Part shown: positions 1-9,659 of the stretch, piece by piece
Layout of the letters: every line of letters starts with the position of its first letter
Numbering within the stretch: position 1 is the first letter of the stretch
The notes under the pieces: generated by a model
Database searches by the model: none
Seen by the model: the letters and a program-made list of their open reading frames with translations, nothing else
What the model was told of the DNA's origin: nothing
Assembly (NCBI RefSeq): GCF_963678635.1
Contig: NW_026971372.1
Span: 1 to 24,875, forward strand
Direction of reading: 5' to 3'
Source of the DNA: Symsagittifera roscoffensis
Taxonomy: Eukaryota > Xenacoelomorpha > Acoela > Convolutidae
DNA: 24,875 nucleotides
Program-made: the position numbers and the translations under genes

Positions 1-1
1 A

Positions 2-781
2 CAAAATGATCACGAGAGGATTATTTTATTTGGCGATCCTAAAATTTTACGTGTGCTTGAAATATCCAACTTTTGGTTGGCTGATGGAACTTTCAAAGTC
101 ACCCCGAAAATGATTTATCAAAGTTACTCTATGCACGTTAGTCTTTCAGGAATAGCCCCCGCTTGCATATATGCGTTCCTGCCAAATAAAACAGAAAAAC
201 TTACAACCATTTCTTAGAAGCCCTGAAAATTTTAGCCCCTGATAGTAGAACTGAGAAAATTTTACTTGATTTTGAGCAAGCCGCTATTCAAGCGTTTCAG
301 AAAAACTTTCCTGAGTCCAAGCTGTCGGGATGTTTCTTCCATCTTTTACAAAATTTTAAGAGAAAAGTCGCGGAGCTCGAATTGAAAAAGGATTACTAAA
401 CAAACCACGAGTTCGCTTTAGCACTCAAAGTGTTACTCGCACTGGTTTTTGAAAAAGAAGAAGAAATAGGAAATTCATACGATAAAATAGTGGAGGAAAT
501 TCAAATAGTTTGCGATCGCACCATAAAAGAGTCGGAAAAAATAGCAAAAGTTGACGAGCTTTGCTTTTATTTTGGATCTATCTATATAAAAAGTCTCGTC
601 CCGAATCGGGAAGCCCTATTCCCCCCTTCATTATGGAATCAAAGGGATGCGGCATCATCAGGTTTGGCCAGAACAACAAATGCTGTAGAGGCTGGCATTA
701 TGGCATACATTCGTACTTCAGTGCATCGCATCCCAGTATATGGAAAGTGATTGCCATTTGCGCTTTGGCGAACTTGAGTTA
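2..781 (+). pseudogene. Broken MULE (Mutator-like) DDE transposase fragment
   Basis: This is the catalytic core of a Mutator-like transposase, the enzyme that cuts and pastes its own DNA element. Frame 2 reads WLADGTFKVTP, with the first catalytic Asp at 83-85. The reading then moves to another frame near 200-211 and continues FLEALKILAPDSRTEKILLDFEQ, broken here as two stretches, with the second Asp at 268-270, followed by GCFFHLLQNFKRKV. An in-frame TAA lies at 397-399. The same frame then runs to LARTTNAVE, with the third acidic residue (Glu) at 688-690. Directly after it one base is missing, and GWHYGIHSYFSASHPSIWK continues in the next frame to a stop at 779-781. Two frameshifts and one stop show that it is dead. 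The N-terminus (often a FLYWCH zinc finger in animal MULEs) lies off the window, and the C-terminus is absent. Family assignment rests on the DGTFK, CFFH, NNSVEGWH and SASHPSIW-type motifs. Confidence 0.85.
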
Positions 782-1059
782 AATTTTTGTTTTTTGTTCT
801 TCGTATATATTTTCAATTTTCACCTTTATTCTACATTGCCAAGCAATAAAAATTTTTCCAAGTTTAATGATTTTCCTTGATTTTTCAAAACTGAGCCAGA
901 GTCAATTTGAATCCGGTAAAATAATGAAGACATACAAGGTTGATTTTTCTTTTCCCTCCTCCCAAGCCTCTAAGGTTAAGCCATTTGTTGTACCCTAGAT
1001 ATACCCGTTATCATATTTACCCGAGTTTTAATTTTTATCGGAAAATTGGAAAAATTTTT
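782..1059. other. AT-rich spacer
   Basis: No coding potential or repeat was recognised between the MULE remnant and the tRNA-like sequence. The MULE terminal inverted repeat was not found here. Confidence 0.4.
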
Positions 1060-1131
1060 GTGCCGCCAGGGATTTGATCCTTTGATCTGTAGATTTTGAG
1101 ACTAACGCTTGAACCACTTTACCATGAGGCC
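1060..1131 (-). other. Decayed tRNA-like sequence (A-box and B-box remnants)
   Basis: Read on the minus strand this 72-base block has an A-box-like TGGTAAAGTGG about 8 bases from its start and a B-box-like GGATCAAATCC near its end, with tRNA-like spacing. The acceptor and T stems do not pair well and no anticodon can be read reliably. It is a dead tRNA or the head of a tRNA-derived SINE. Confidence 0.45.
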
Positions 1132-1250
1132 TTTGATTGTCATCTGAATTTTTGTTCCAAGTTTGACTCTTTGATCTTTAATTACGCCCATGTTTGAGTT
1201 TTCAAAGCGTAGATCAATTCTGTCGGCGCCAAAGATCAAAGTCAAGAAAT

Positions 1251-1441
1251 TCAAATGGTTTTGGACTGTTTTGTATGGGACTGTTTTTTAGAACCTTTTT
1301 TTGATGTTCCGGACTCTTTTGTATGGAACTGTTTTGTATGGGACTGTTTTGTATATGCACCAATTTGAATCATATCGGTTGGATTCGTTTTCAAGTTCAT
1401 ATCAAAGTCTAGAATATCGGCAAGGTCATTTCTGTTCAAAT
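1251..1441 (-). CDS. Possible small exon with a basic five-residue repeat tail
   Basis: Minus-strand reading frame of about 63 codons ending at a TGA at 1251-1253. It starts just after a polypyrimidine-like acceptor (GAGTTTTAG at 1450-1442). The first half, LNRNDLADILDFDMNLKT then NPTDMIQIG, uses mixed codons. The second half is a low-complexity basic tail built on TKQSH-like units, which are the translation of a 15-bp DNA repeat. A 46-base candidate exon upstream on the same strand (about 1518-1563) would join it in phase (phase 1) and has a phase-0 acceptor, matching the phase-0 donor of the membrane-protein exon at 2862. That chain lacks the hydrophobic segment needed to finish the last membrane helix, so it may be chance. 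No known family is recognised. Confidence 0.2.
1258..1353. repeat. Imperfect 15-bp tandem repeat
   Basis: Units close to GGACTGTTTTGTATG recur about five times, interrupted by a non-repeat stretch around 1289-1308. The unit length is a multiple of three, so one minus-strand frame stays open through it. Confidence 0.7.
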
Positions 1442-1583
1442 CTAAAACTCATTTAGCAGCGTGCATGTTCTCAATTTGGTTCTCAAAGTTTTTCGCAATT
1501 AAAGCTTTGATGTTTACCGACGATATGGTACCGAATCCTGTTCAAGTAAGTTTCACTTTGATTCTAACAATTGGTTTTGAAAA

Positions 1584-1664
1584 GGGGTTAAGTTGTAGTG
1601 GGGTTATCTAATTTCGGGGTTATTTCGGGGGTTAAGAAAAAAGGGGTTACAAAACACGGGGTGA
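1584..1664 (+). repeat. Spaced GGGGTTA array
   Basis: Five exact GGGGTTA words start at 1584, 1600, 1616, 1628 and 1643, and GGGGTGA follows at 1658. Spacing is 12 to 16 bases. The words are separated by unrelated AT-rich sequence, so this is not a simple telomeric array. The G-runs could form a G-quadruplex on the plus strand. Confidence 0.6.
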
Positions 1665-2861
1665 TAAGCATGGGAACCCTAAAATCATCCCCTAAAACGA
1701 GGGATTACCTCTAGGAAACATCATTTTTGGTTGAATAATTCAGCTGAAAGATTCAAAACGTCCATTGACACAATGGGCAAGAATATAAAGGTGACGCAAA
1801 TATAGTTTCGCAACAAACAAAATGGGTGTTCCATATTTTATTTTTCGCTATACTTTGGCTGCTCTTATACTTGACTTCCTCTTTGGTAAGTGAACTACTC
1901 GAATTTACCAGAAGATTGGTTAAAAATTGGTTAATTATTCGAGCAAATGTTCTCAATCAGGAATGGCAAAATAAAAGCCAGACATTGAATACAAAAACCA
2001 TCTCGGTGGCCAACGAAACATCAAAGCCAGTAGCAGATTTAGGGGAGCCCTTCAGACATGGGCGGGTATAGAAATTTCTCGAGAAGAGGGGGGCTTTCAA
2101 AAAAATACCCGAATTTTTTGTCGACCTGTTTTTTAGCTTGATCAATTTGATTTTCTGAGCACTCCAAGAATACTTGCTATAAAGACAATTGTTTAAAACT
2201 TTTCAATTGTTTAAAAAAAAACAGTCCAAAAAGGACTAAATTTTGATTAAAAAAAATGCGTTCCAAGGGGCTTGTTCCAAATGTCACAGTAAACTTTTTC
2301 TAAGCGTGGTATTTATGATGTCTTGGAAGAAATCAATTTAGTTGACCTAATGCCCCCATCTGCCAGAGAAAATCTTAGATATTAATTAATGAAACAAGAA
2401 TTTCGATTAAAACTTAAACTTGATATAAATAAAAGTTTCGCAAAGCTTGCGTTCATAACACCAAAATAATCAAATTTCAACTTTTTGTTCTCAATTCACC
2501 CTCCTTGTGCAAAATTTCATTTGAGATCTGATTCAACGTGCTTGCACGGTGGAACTTTGTAAAGTGATATTCAAAACCGAGTCGCTCCAACGTGAATGTT
2601 GCGAGCTTGCCATCATATGGTAGGACTTTATACAAATAGTGGAACCGGTTATCGCGTAGCGCGCCGACCGGCGACCTTAAACGTTGCGAGTTGTCTTTTT
2701 TAGCGAGTTGTCGAGGTACCGGAAAGTTATGACACGCTTTCTTTGTGAATGTAGCTCAATCCGGGCATTTGATTTCAGTCCAGTGCATTTATGAAGATTT
2801 TCAAGCGGGACATTTATAAATAATGAGATTGTTTCATAAATTAGAACCGATAATTGCATAC
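1665..2861. other. Mostly unassigned, with a small CpG-rich patch near 2640-2700
   Basis: Several short frames are open on both strands at 1750-2070. One plus-strand stretch begins MGVPYFIFRYTLAALILD and meets a GTAAGT donor-like site, but no partner exon works. Around 2640-2700 there is a sharp CpG-rich patch containing ACCGGT and GCGCGCC palindromes and GCGAGTTGTC twice. It stands out against the AT-rich surroundings. The 3' exons of the membrane-protein gene should lie in or left of this stretch, but none was securely identified. Confidence 0.4.
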
Positions 2862-3322
2862 CAATCCAAACTGAACAATGTTCAAAACGACAAAGTAATC
2901 TTCAGTATCTCGAGGGTCATATTGGTCGAACAGAAACGGGAAGAATGGCCTACACATTGACATGCAACACAAGGAACAACCAAGGAAACATTCCTTCATC
3001 AAGGCCCTGAAGTCTCGCTGAATATTGATCACGTCGTCTTCGCATTTCATCTGCAGCTTCTGTGAATACAGTCTAAACACTTTGATTGGTGCCTTTATGA
3101 GGGAGTATAGAAATATGATGCTAGCGGTTCCGAGAAGCATCACGTGTTTCGCCACAAGTCCTCGGTTCACTCGGTTCATGTCCGATACATTGCACAATCT
3201 TTCGTCTGGATTTTTGGTGGTATTTGATAGAAGCGAAACAATTAACTCCAAGGTGCTGATTGCCATGAACACGTTTGCAATTTTCTTGTGAGTCATTTTG
3301 ACAGCAATTTGCTTGTAGTTCA
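2862..3322 (-). CDS. Exon 2 of an unknown multi-pass membrane protein
   Basis: This exon follows exon 1 (8357-8657) across a 5.0-kb intron. The acceptor is a T-run ending TTTTTTAG at 3330-3323. The first two bases complete a Val codon begun by the last base of exon 1, so the phase matches exactly. The exon gives residues 101-254. Hydrophobic segments lie at about 117-132, 157-182 and 212-232, and a further one starts at 243 and is cut by the phase-0 donor TTG|GTATGC at 2862/2861. Sequons N134 (NTT) and N145 (NVS) lie between the fourth and fifth segments. A Cys-rich stretch GCSLCCMSMC sits in the sixth segment. The protein is incomplete; at least one more exon is needed downstream at lower coordinates. 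I do not recognise the family. An arthropod chemoreceptor was considered, but the TYhhhhhQF signature is not present. Confidence 0.6.
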
Positions 3323-3659
3323 CTAAAAAAAAGCTTGCACACAAAGTAAATAATTTTTAATTTACGTGCATTAACACTCGTAATTAAATTTAATGGTTCT
3401 AAAAAACCGGAATTAACCGCAAACTTAGACTTTTTTACACTGCCCCTCTTATGGTACCTAAAGAATTTCCAACCCTTTAAAAAACTATTTCAAGGGTTAA
3501 GAGTATGCAATTTTTTTTATCTTATGTCGATTTACTCCCATTGCAAAAAGGGAAAATTCGTTATAAGGTATAAAACTCGCATATACTTTGCGGATAAAAC
3601 TGTTTACAGCTCGCCTTTTTGAGTTAAGTTCCTCTTAATTTTCATGAAGTTCGGTGATA

Positions 3660-4035
3660 TCATCTTTGAAAACGGTTTTTCTCTCAGGGCTTCTCAGCAA
3701 ACTCCTGTTAACATCATTTCTGAACATGGCCTAAAGTGTGTTGTCGCACAGATACCCGTTTAGTGAAAACAATAAAACTTTTCCTTATTAGTGACTTCAT
3801 TGTTAGAGTTTTTATTGTTTCTGCTTTGTAGAAATGATTTAACGGATCACATACACCACAGTGAAGTGACACTTTGTGCGGACGATACAATTATGATTGA
3901 GAGCGACCCACAATTTTTCATACGAGCGAAATTTCAAAGCTGTTGAAAGCAGATGACTAGTACGAGCTAACAATCTGACTATTAACACCTGAACACCTGA
4001 AAACCTAAATTTATGAAATTTGGGAAAACTTGCAG
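3660..4035 (+). pseudogene. Decayed LINE reverse transcriptase, palm region
   Basis: Remnant of a non-LTR retrotransposon polymerase, the enzyme that copies element RNA into DNA at the target site. The reading goes through a stretch like RASQQTPVNIISEHGLKC, matching the usual segment before the PQGS motif. It then gives NDLTDHIHHSEVTLCADDTI. The catalytic box is CADD at 3875-3886 where active enzymes have YADD or FADD. After an in-frame TGA at 3944-3946 the sequence shifts frame to NNLTINT and then to KFMKFGK, the conserved block that follows the palm. Several stops and frameshifts show that it is inactive. It lies in the large intron on the opposite strand to the gene. Clade assignment (Jockey/CR1-like) is tentative. 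Confidence 0.7.
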
Positions 4036-5015
4036 AAGTTAACTACATTCGAAGTTAGAAGATAGCATACTTTCCCATGCGATTAATTTCAAATATCCAA
4101 TTTTTTGTGAGATAAAAAAATGAATTTAATGATCATGTAAACGCGCAGTTTTCCTCCAGTTTTTTGAAAAACGTAATAAATGGCAGTAATTTTATACGGT
4201 CTATAGATGCACCTCAGAGGAAATTCTAAGTAAAAAATTGATAGTTCAAAAAAGGGTGTTGCATACCACTTCTTCCAAAAAAACTTTGACCACATATCGT
4301 TATTTTTCAAACAATATGACCTTGATTCAATTCATGATGGTCATTTGAAGCAAAATGTATCAGACACTGTTAATCAGAAGTTGGATACATCATCTATAAT
4401 AATTCTGAACTTTTTGATCCTAGATAATTTTTTTGGGATCAAAAACTTCTCGAATATGGGACTGAATAACTCATTTTTTACGACATCAAAAATAACAGTA
4501 GTGCCGATTGAAAATAAAATAATCAAATGCTATAACTTTCTTCAAAAAAAGATCTGCTTTCTAATGACTTGAAATTCTCTGCGAATACCAGGTTTTTATT
4601 TTGAGAAACATCTAAGCTCGTGGAATGATGAAAATAACGTTGTGTTAATAGACATTTTGATCTAGATTAGAATGCATGATTATTTTAATTGTTTTCCAAT
4701 TGTTGCTTAGTTTCTCTAGTGGTGCTACTTGCTAGCCTGCCTTCCTGAGATATAGAAGTACAGCCCAACCGTATAACTACTGCTGATACATGTTACATTC
4801 TGATTGGAATGTTTCCTCTGTATCGATTTCAACTGTTATTGTGTTCCGAATGGTTCATAAAGCGGGAAGCAAAATAGCGAAAATTAATTAATAAGGTTGA
4901 CAAGAACGCATATAAGCATCGTCTATGAAGCCATTACTTACTTGCAAGAGCTCACCTTTGCAAATTGCATCGCACATGCAATTTTGACCCGCAGTCATAT
5001 GTTTGCGGGGTACCA
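4036..5015. other. AT-rich intronic sequence, nothing recognised
   Basis: Short frames occur on both strands, but none has a motif, splice pattern or codon bias that supports a gene. No repeat shared with the rest of the window was recognised. Confidence 0.4.
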
Positions 5016-5047
5016 TTACTACCGGAGCGCCTTACTACCGGAGCGCC
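5016..5047. repeat. Perfect 16-bp tandem doublet
   Basis: TTACTACCGGAGCGCC occurs twice head to tail at 5016-5031 and 5032-5047. It is GC-rich compared with its surroundings. Confidence 0.85.
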
Positions 5048-5456
5048 ACAATATCACAATTTTAAAATATTATTAGTCCCATTTCGGACGGGGAAAATAC
5101 GGGCTGATTTAAATTTTGGAAGAACCCAGAAAATCAGTTTGGTTGAGATTAAAAATGGTAACATATTCAGACATGAGAACATAATTTTAATTCATTTTTT
5201 TTTCAAAGATAGGCCAAAGTGAGATTTTGTGGCATTTTCTCTTTTTTTTATCATTAAAAAACAAGGCTCACTGGAAAAAGCTTTTGGTTGGTAGACCAAA
5301 ATTGGATATTGAGTCAGAGAAGTCAGGGCGAGCGAGTTATTAAGGATTTATGGACGCCACGGGATCCCTCTCTAAGTCCGCTTACAGCACTTCCCTAAAC
5401 TTCGGTTCCTTTCAGGCCAGTGAATTTTTTTAGATTTTGTTTAATAAAACAATTAT

Positions 5457-5544
5457 ACTGTTTAAATAATTCGCGAAGTTTTATTAGCAGCCCCTCCCCC
5501 ACTGTTTAAATAGTTCGTGATGTTTTATTAGCAGACCCTCCCCC
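5457..5544. repeat. 44-bp tandem doublet ending in C-runs
   Basis: Copies at 5457-5500 and 5501-5544 differ at about four positions. Each begins ACTGTTTAAATA and ends with TTATTAGCAG followed by CCCTCCCCC. Confidence 0.85.
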
Positions 5545-6204
5545 CATTTTTGATGGAGAAATTTTATATGTAGTCTCAAAATTAAATGACTGTCTGAATT
5601 GATAACTAAATACCGATCGCTTCTCCTAAATTAATGGAAGTTTGGAGAAACTAAAATAGGCCATTAAGGCCATTAAGACAATTAAATCAATTGAAGCTTT
5701 GGTTTTTCTATTAAATTGTAGCATTGGAAGCAAATCGATCCTGGTTAAGTTCGTTTCAACTTACAATTGTAACGTAACGTTACAATATTTAAACGGTTTG
5801 CTAATTTTTTTGGGAGAATCTACCTTTATTGAAATTTGTTGAACTACGTGAGGGGCTCACTTTGATGTAAATATGTCGGTGATTGAAAGGGTATTTTTGG
5901 CGTAACTTTTGATTAAATAAGAAAAAATTTTGGGTAACATTTTGGGACCGTATTTCGCAACACAAATTATATCATAATAATTTTGCTAAAATTTTAAGTA
6001 GTTTGCTCTTCATGTGTTTTCACTTAAATTCAACCCAATTTAGGAAAAACATTTATGTCCAAATTTGAATAGCAAATAGTGTGCGATCCTTTTTGGGAAG
6101 TTCCGGGGGTTCGGAAAAATATGTTGAACAAAAATCGCCCAAAAAAACCTGTATACTAAGCTAAATCTGTCGTATCTGGTTACCTCTAATTGTTTCAAGT
6201 TTCG
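5545..6204. other. AT-rich intronic sequence, nothing recognised
   Basis: No open frame, RNA gene or repeat with a partner elsewhere in the window was seen. Confidence 0.4.
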
Positions 6205-6685
6205 AGCATAGAGTATTTGTGCTCGGGTGTTTTTTTTTCTCTAAATATATTCGACTTTTTAACCGGGAATTTTTCACGGAAGTTGTTTATAACAATCAAA
6301 AGGTTTTGTTTTCATGAGCTCAAATATAAAAATATATTTTTTCAACCTGTAATTGTTTTTTGTAAAATTGTGGGTGTTTAAAGACTCCCAATTTGGGATA
6401 ATTAACGCGCGATTTATTTAGTGTTATTAATGCATACGGGGATCCACCTTAAAAATCATTCAGAAATGAAATCAGGCTATTAATTACTTTGTTATATGGT
6501 AAACATATCTCTTTGAATTTTACATAGCGTGTGGGGTGATGATTTAAAACAATCTACAAAACAAATCATTTTTTCTCCATTTTTTGAAATTTTGAATACT
6601 TTTTCTATTTGATCTTTTTAATTTTTTTAAAAAACATTGAAGCGCAGTCAGAAACTTGAGGGCTTAGCCTTGTAATTACTTCATC
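6205..6685 (+). repeat. Dispersed hairpin-core repeat, copy 1 (degenerate)
   Basis: In this orientation the family opens with GAGTATTTGTGCTCGGG-like sequence, then TTCGACTTTTTAA, a TGAGCTCA block, AACCTGTAAT, GGGTGTTTAAAG and an ATTAACGCGCGAT block. Next come GTGTGGGGTGATGATTT and finally GCAGTCAGAA-CTTGAGGGCTTAGCCTTG, which is the decayed core hairpin at about 6654-6670. The order of blocks matches the copies at 7420 and 10365. It lies inside the large intron. Confidence 0.6.
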
Positions 6686-7419
6686 ATTTTTTGCATATGT
6701 TGATTTAGCAGTTTGTTTTAAAATTCAGCTTGGCGTTTACATTAACTGTTCGTTTAATCCTTTGCAGACTATTTATGATATTGAAACAGCTTTTTTGACC
6801 TGTTTTTCAAAAATTTGCCTGCGGCGCACAAAGTTTGTCCAAACCAGCGTCTTTTTACTGCTTTAAGAGAGCTCGGAAATTCAATTTGGTCTACCTAGAA
6901 AAAAGGTCCGCCCTCCCCCCTAGAAAAAATCCTAGATCCGCCCCTGCTGAAGCTATAACACAAAATAAAACATGATTCATTTACTTTTAACACTTAATAA
7001 CCTAATATTCGATATTGACAGTCCTGTAACTTTTGTTTCTCATAATTTATTTTCCAAAAAATGTCGGAGAATAGTTAAAGGGCAGTCTTGTAACCGCTTT
7101 GAATGAAGATCACTTCATAGCGCCTCATCCAACACTCAAAGTTTTTTAATTTTCAGAATTCTTGATTTATCAAATTTTATGGTGAATTTATTGATGTTTT
7201 CAGCGCTCCTAAAGCAGCAAAAGAAAAGAAAGTGTCAGAACACGTGCTATAAAATCTTCTTTGTGTATGCATGGTAGAGTTTTAAACAATAGTTTCGTTT
7301 GTCTTCTAGCTAATAAGATATAAAACAAACGAACTTGATGTTCAGAGCCTTCAACATACCTCAAAAAGGTTTTCTGGCAAGTCATCCGACACATTATTGT
7401 TCCGACTTTTGATAAGAAA
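6686..7419. other. Intronic spacer with a short CTAGAAAAAA/CCGCCC motif pair
   Basis: At 6894-6947 the words CTAGAAAAAA and CCGCCC recur twice within about 50 bases, ending CCTAGATCCGCCCCTG. This may be an element edge, but no partner was found. The rest is AT-rich and unassigned. Confidence 0.35.
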
Positions 7420-8160
7420 GTAACGGAATATTTGTGCTCGGGGTGGGTTTTTTTCTTCAGACAAATTTCGACTTTTTAATTAGCCATTTTTGACGGAAAT
7501 TTTTTATATCATTCGAAAAATATTGTTGTCTTGAGCTTAAAATTGAAAAGATATTTCACCTGTGATCATTTTTTGTGAAGTTATGGGGGTTTAAAGATTG
7601 TCATTTTGGCCAATTTGGGACAATTAACACGCGATATATTTCGCGCTATTAACGCGTAAGCGAGATTTAATCCGTCTCAGACATCGTTCCAAATTGGTTC
7701 AAGGAAGCTTATATGCCATAATTGATTTGTTAATAGGAGCGAAATTTATCACTTAGTACTTATTATGACGTGAGGGGGGATGATTTTTCAAATTTTAGAA
7801 AAAAAAGTTTTCGTTTTATAGTATTACATTTAAATTTTTTTGTTTTTACTGCTCCATAAAACTTAAAAGGCAGTCGGAACATTCAGGGTTTCGCCCTGAT
7901 ACGAGCAGTCTTGTTTTCTTTTGCTACTTTTAGAGGGCCAAAAAAACATCAATTTAATTTATTGATAAGACATGTTGTTGCTATTTTCGAAAAGACTGGG
8001 ATATCCCGTGAACCTTGACTCAGTTATCCAACAAGTTTTAGCAACTTGATTTTTGTTCAGCTTTTTAACTTAGGTTTTCATATAAAATTTTCACAACACA
8101 ATTGGAATTACAATATGGAGCAGACATTTCCCCTTAGAAACCGTTCGACCTCACCGTCAC
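7420..8160 (+). repeat. Dispersed hairpin-core repeat, copy 2 (longest in this orientation)
   Basis: Blocks in order: ATTTGTGCTCGGGGTGGG, TTCGACTTTTTAAT, GACGGAA, CTTGAGCT, CACCTGTGATCA, GTTATGGGGGTTTAAAG, GGGACAATTAACACGCGAT with TTAACGCGTAAGCG, ATAATTGATTT, GTGAGGGGGGATGATTT and GGCAGTCGGAAC. The core CAGGGTTTCGCCCTG follows at 7884-7898, then ATACGAGCAGTCTTG. Past the core it also shares TTGATAAGAC, ACTCAGTTATCCAACAA and ACATTTCCCCTTAG with copy 6 in the reverse orientation. The family is therefore about 740 bp or longer and the core is internal. No protein is encoded. Confidence 0.7.
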
Positions 8161-8356
8161 TGAAAAGCTCCCGTGAAATAACCTCTAAAAGACCTTAGAT
8201 ACGCCTGTTAATGTCATTCTGATTAATTAGAAAAACACCTTTAAAAAAATTAATCACTGGTTCAATTATTAATCATAGGCATTACATCTGGCACAAATTG
8301 TTTATTTTAACATTTTGGAAACTAATTTTGATGAAAAATTGAGCTCAAAAAAATAC

Positions 8357-8657
8357 CTGTTATTTCCAGCCAACAAATTGCTATTTGAAGCAAACAACCC
8401 CCAAATACGGAAGCATTGAAGTTCATGACGCTTTCATTGCATGATTCCGCCAAGCGGTTGCCCAGCAATCCTTTGGAGAAGAAAGTTCCACAGCTAAGTA
8501 GTAAAATTGAACACAAAATGGGAACGTAGTAAACGTCAAAATCTTTTCCAATTTGATACTTGTTTTTGGCTGTAAGGCAAAACAAACCATTAATACAACG
8601 GTAAATGGTAAACAAGCAGCATGGAACGTACAAAATTTTCCAGACAATCGACTGCAT
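8357..8657 (-). CDS. Exon 1 of an unknown multi-pass membrane protein
   Basis: The chosen start is the ATG at 8657-8655, preceded by ACAAAA, a good eukaryotic start context. The exon is 301 bases: exactly 100 codons plus one base, ending ACAG|GTATTT. The spare G joins TG at 3322-3321 to make Val101. Hydrophobic segments lie at about 5-28, 42-60 and 84-101, so the protein enters the membrane almost at once and has no cleavable signal peptide. Sequons N74 (NES) and N81 (NAS) fall between segments two and three. Together with N134 and N145 in exon 2, all four visible sequons are in loops on the same predicted side as the N-terminus, which suggests an N-out, GPCR-like topology. Family unknown; it could be a receptor or a small transporter-like protein. 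No TATA box was recognised upstream. Confidence 0.6.
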
Positions 8658-9286
8658 TTTTGTCGTTTTTTTCGATCAAAATTAAATCTGTTTTTTTTTT
8701 GTTGTCAAAAAAAGTTTGACATAAAGGAAAAGTTAATCGCTCTTACAATACATTTTAAAAAACTGAAAGTAGTGAATTATAAAAACAAGCTTAAGCAGAA
8801 TAAGGGGAGCAAGTTTTAGTTAAAACCAGAGGTTAACTAAAGAGTAGTTTTTTACCCTTTTAAAACCTCTAAATTAAAATCTGCAATCTCTTTGTCCGAA
8901 ATGATTGAAAACTGTTTTGATTATCAAATGTAGTTTCGATAAAGAAACGGTAAATTTTTCATTCTGCAACTTGTTCACACTTACCAATTTTGCTTTTCAT
9001 AGTCCGTAGGAACGTAACAAATAAGAAGGTATGGCCTAACCTGATTTTTTACAATGTTTATTGAAAAAGAGAAATTAATAATAAAAACGCTTTAACCATC
9101 GCGATTGTAAGGCAAGCGAATTTAATTGGGGTTTTACTGAAATTTGTACGGAAAATTTGCAACTATTTTTGAACGATTTTTTTTCTTGCTAACTCGCAGC
9201 TTGTAAGTGGAGGAATTAATGCTTTTCTTTTTTAATTTGCATTTTTCAAGGCGGTTAAAATTGGAAGCACTTGAAAAAATCTAAAT
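8658..9286. other. Upstream flank of the membrane-protein gene, AT-rich
   Basis: The putative 5' flank of the minus-strand gene. T-runs and a GAGGTTAACT/AAACCTCTAAATT partial inverted pair near 8828-8873 are visible. No promoter element was identified with confidence. Confidence 0.35.
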
Positions 9287-9426
9287 TTGAGCTGCGTTTT
9301 TTGTTGTAATTAAAAAAGATACTCCCGCACTGGAGTTTCATGGATAAAAATTGATTATGATGAAAAAATGTTGCAATTTTAAACCATCAAATCGAATCTT
9401 TTGAGCTGCGTTTTTTGTTGTAATTA
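9287..9426. repeat. 26-bp direct duplication flanking an 83-bp repeat unit
   Basis: A 26-bp word beginning TTGAGCTGCG and ending TGTAATTA occurs at 9287-9312 and 9401-9426. Between the copies lies an 83-bp unit (9321-9403) that begins ACTCCCGCACTGGAGTTTCA. The same 83-bp unit recurs at 11021-11103 with only two mismatches. Confidence 0.8.
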
Positions 9427-9434
9427 TTTTAAAA

Positions 9435-9612
9435 AAATGGCTCCTATTAGGGTGACGCCCTGAATATTTGGACTGCCATTTAATTTAATGTTCATGGGAT
9501 TGTGTTCAATTTGAAGAAAATGAAGAAATAGGAAAAAATGGAGAAAATACTAATTTTGTTTTTTAAAAATCATCACCCGCACGTTCTTTAAAAATTAGGG
9601 TGATTATTTTGT
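9435..9612 (-). repeat. Dispersed hairpin-core repeat, copy 3 (partial)
   Basis: Reverse orientation. The core AGGGTGACGCCCT lies at 9449-9461, followed by GACTGCCATTTAA and CATCACCCGCACG, matching the core and GTGGGGTGATG block of other copies. The rest of the element is missing. Confidence 0.6.
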
Positions 9613-9659
9613 CCGAGTTTCGAAAAAAGCAGAATACTTATACTTGGGTTGTTTTTTAA

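Larger units (their letters stand above)
3323..8356 (-). other. 5.0-kb intron of the membrane-protein gene, filled with repeats
   Basis: Bounded by the donor ACAG|GTATTT at 8357/8356 and the acceptor TTTTTTAG at 3323. Both splice ends are canonical and the phases agree (phase 1). The intron contains a dead LINE reverse transcriptase piece, a 16-bp doublet, a 44-bp doublet and two copies of the dispersed hairpin-core repeat. All of the recognised transposon-derived inserts read on the strand opposite to the gene. Confidence 0.6.

Noticed and set aside
1584-1664. Interstitial telomere
   Set aside because: GGGGTTA words are separated by unrelated 5-9-base spacers, so this is not a telomeric tandem array.
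1826-1886. Plus-strand first exon MGVPYFIFRYTLAALILD with a GTAAGT donor
   Set aside because: The best downstream acceptor leads to a stop within three codons; no supported gene model.
2862-3322. Assignment as an insect-type gustatory receptor
   Set aside because: DYFVVLNIVQF only loosely resembles TYhhhhhQF (wrong spacing, first residue not Thr), and the sequon pattern suggests N-out rather than N-in topology.
4965-5222. 85-codon plus frame
   Set aside because: It runs through the 16-bp tandem doublet and AT-rich sequence, with no domain, splice site or codon bias.
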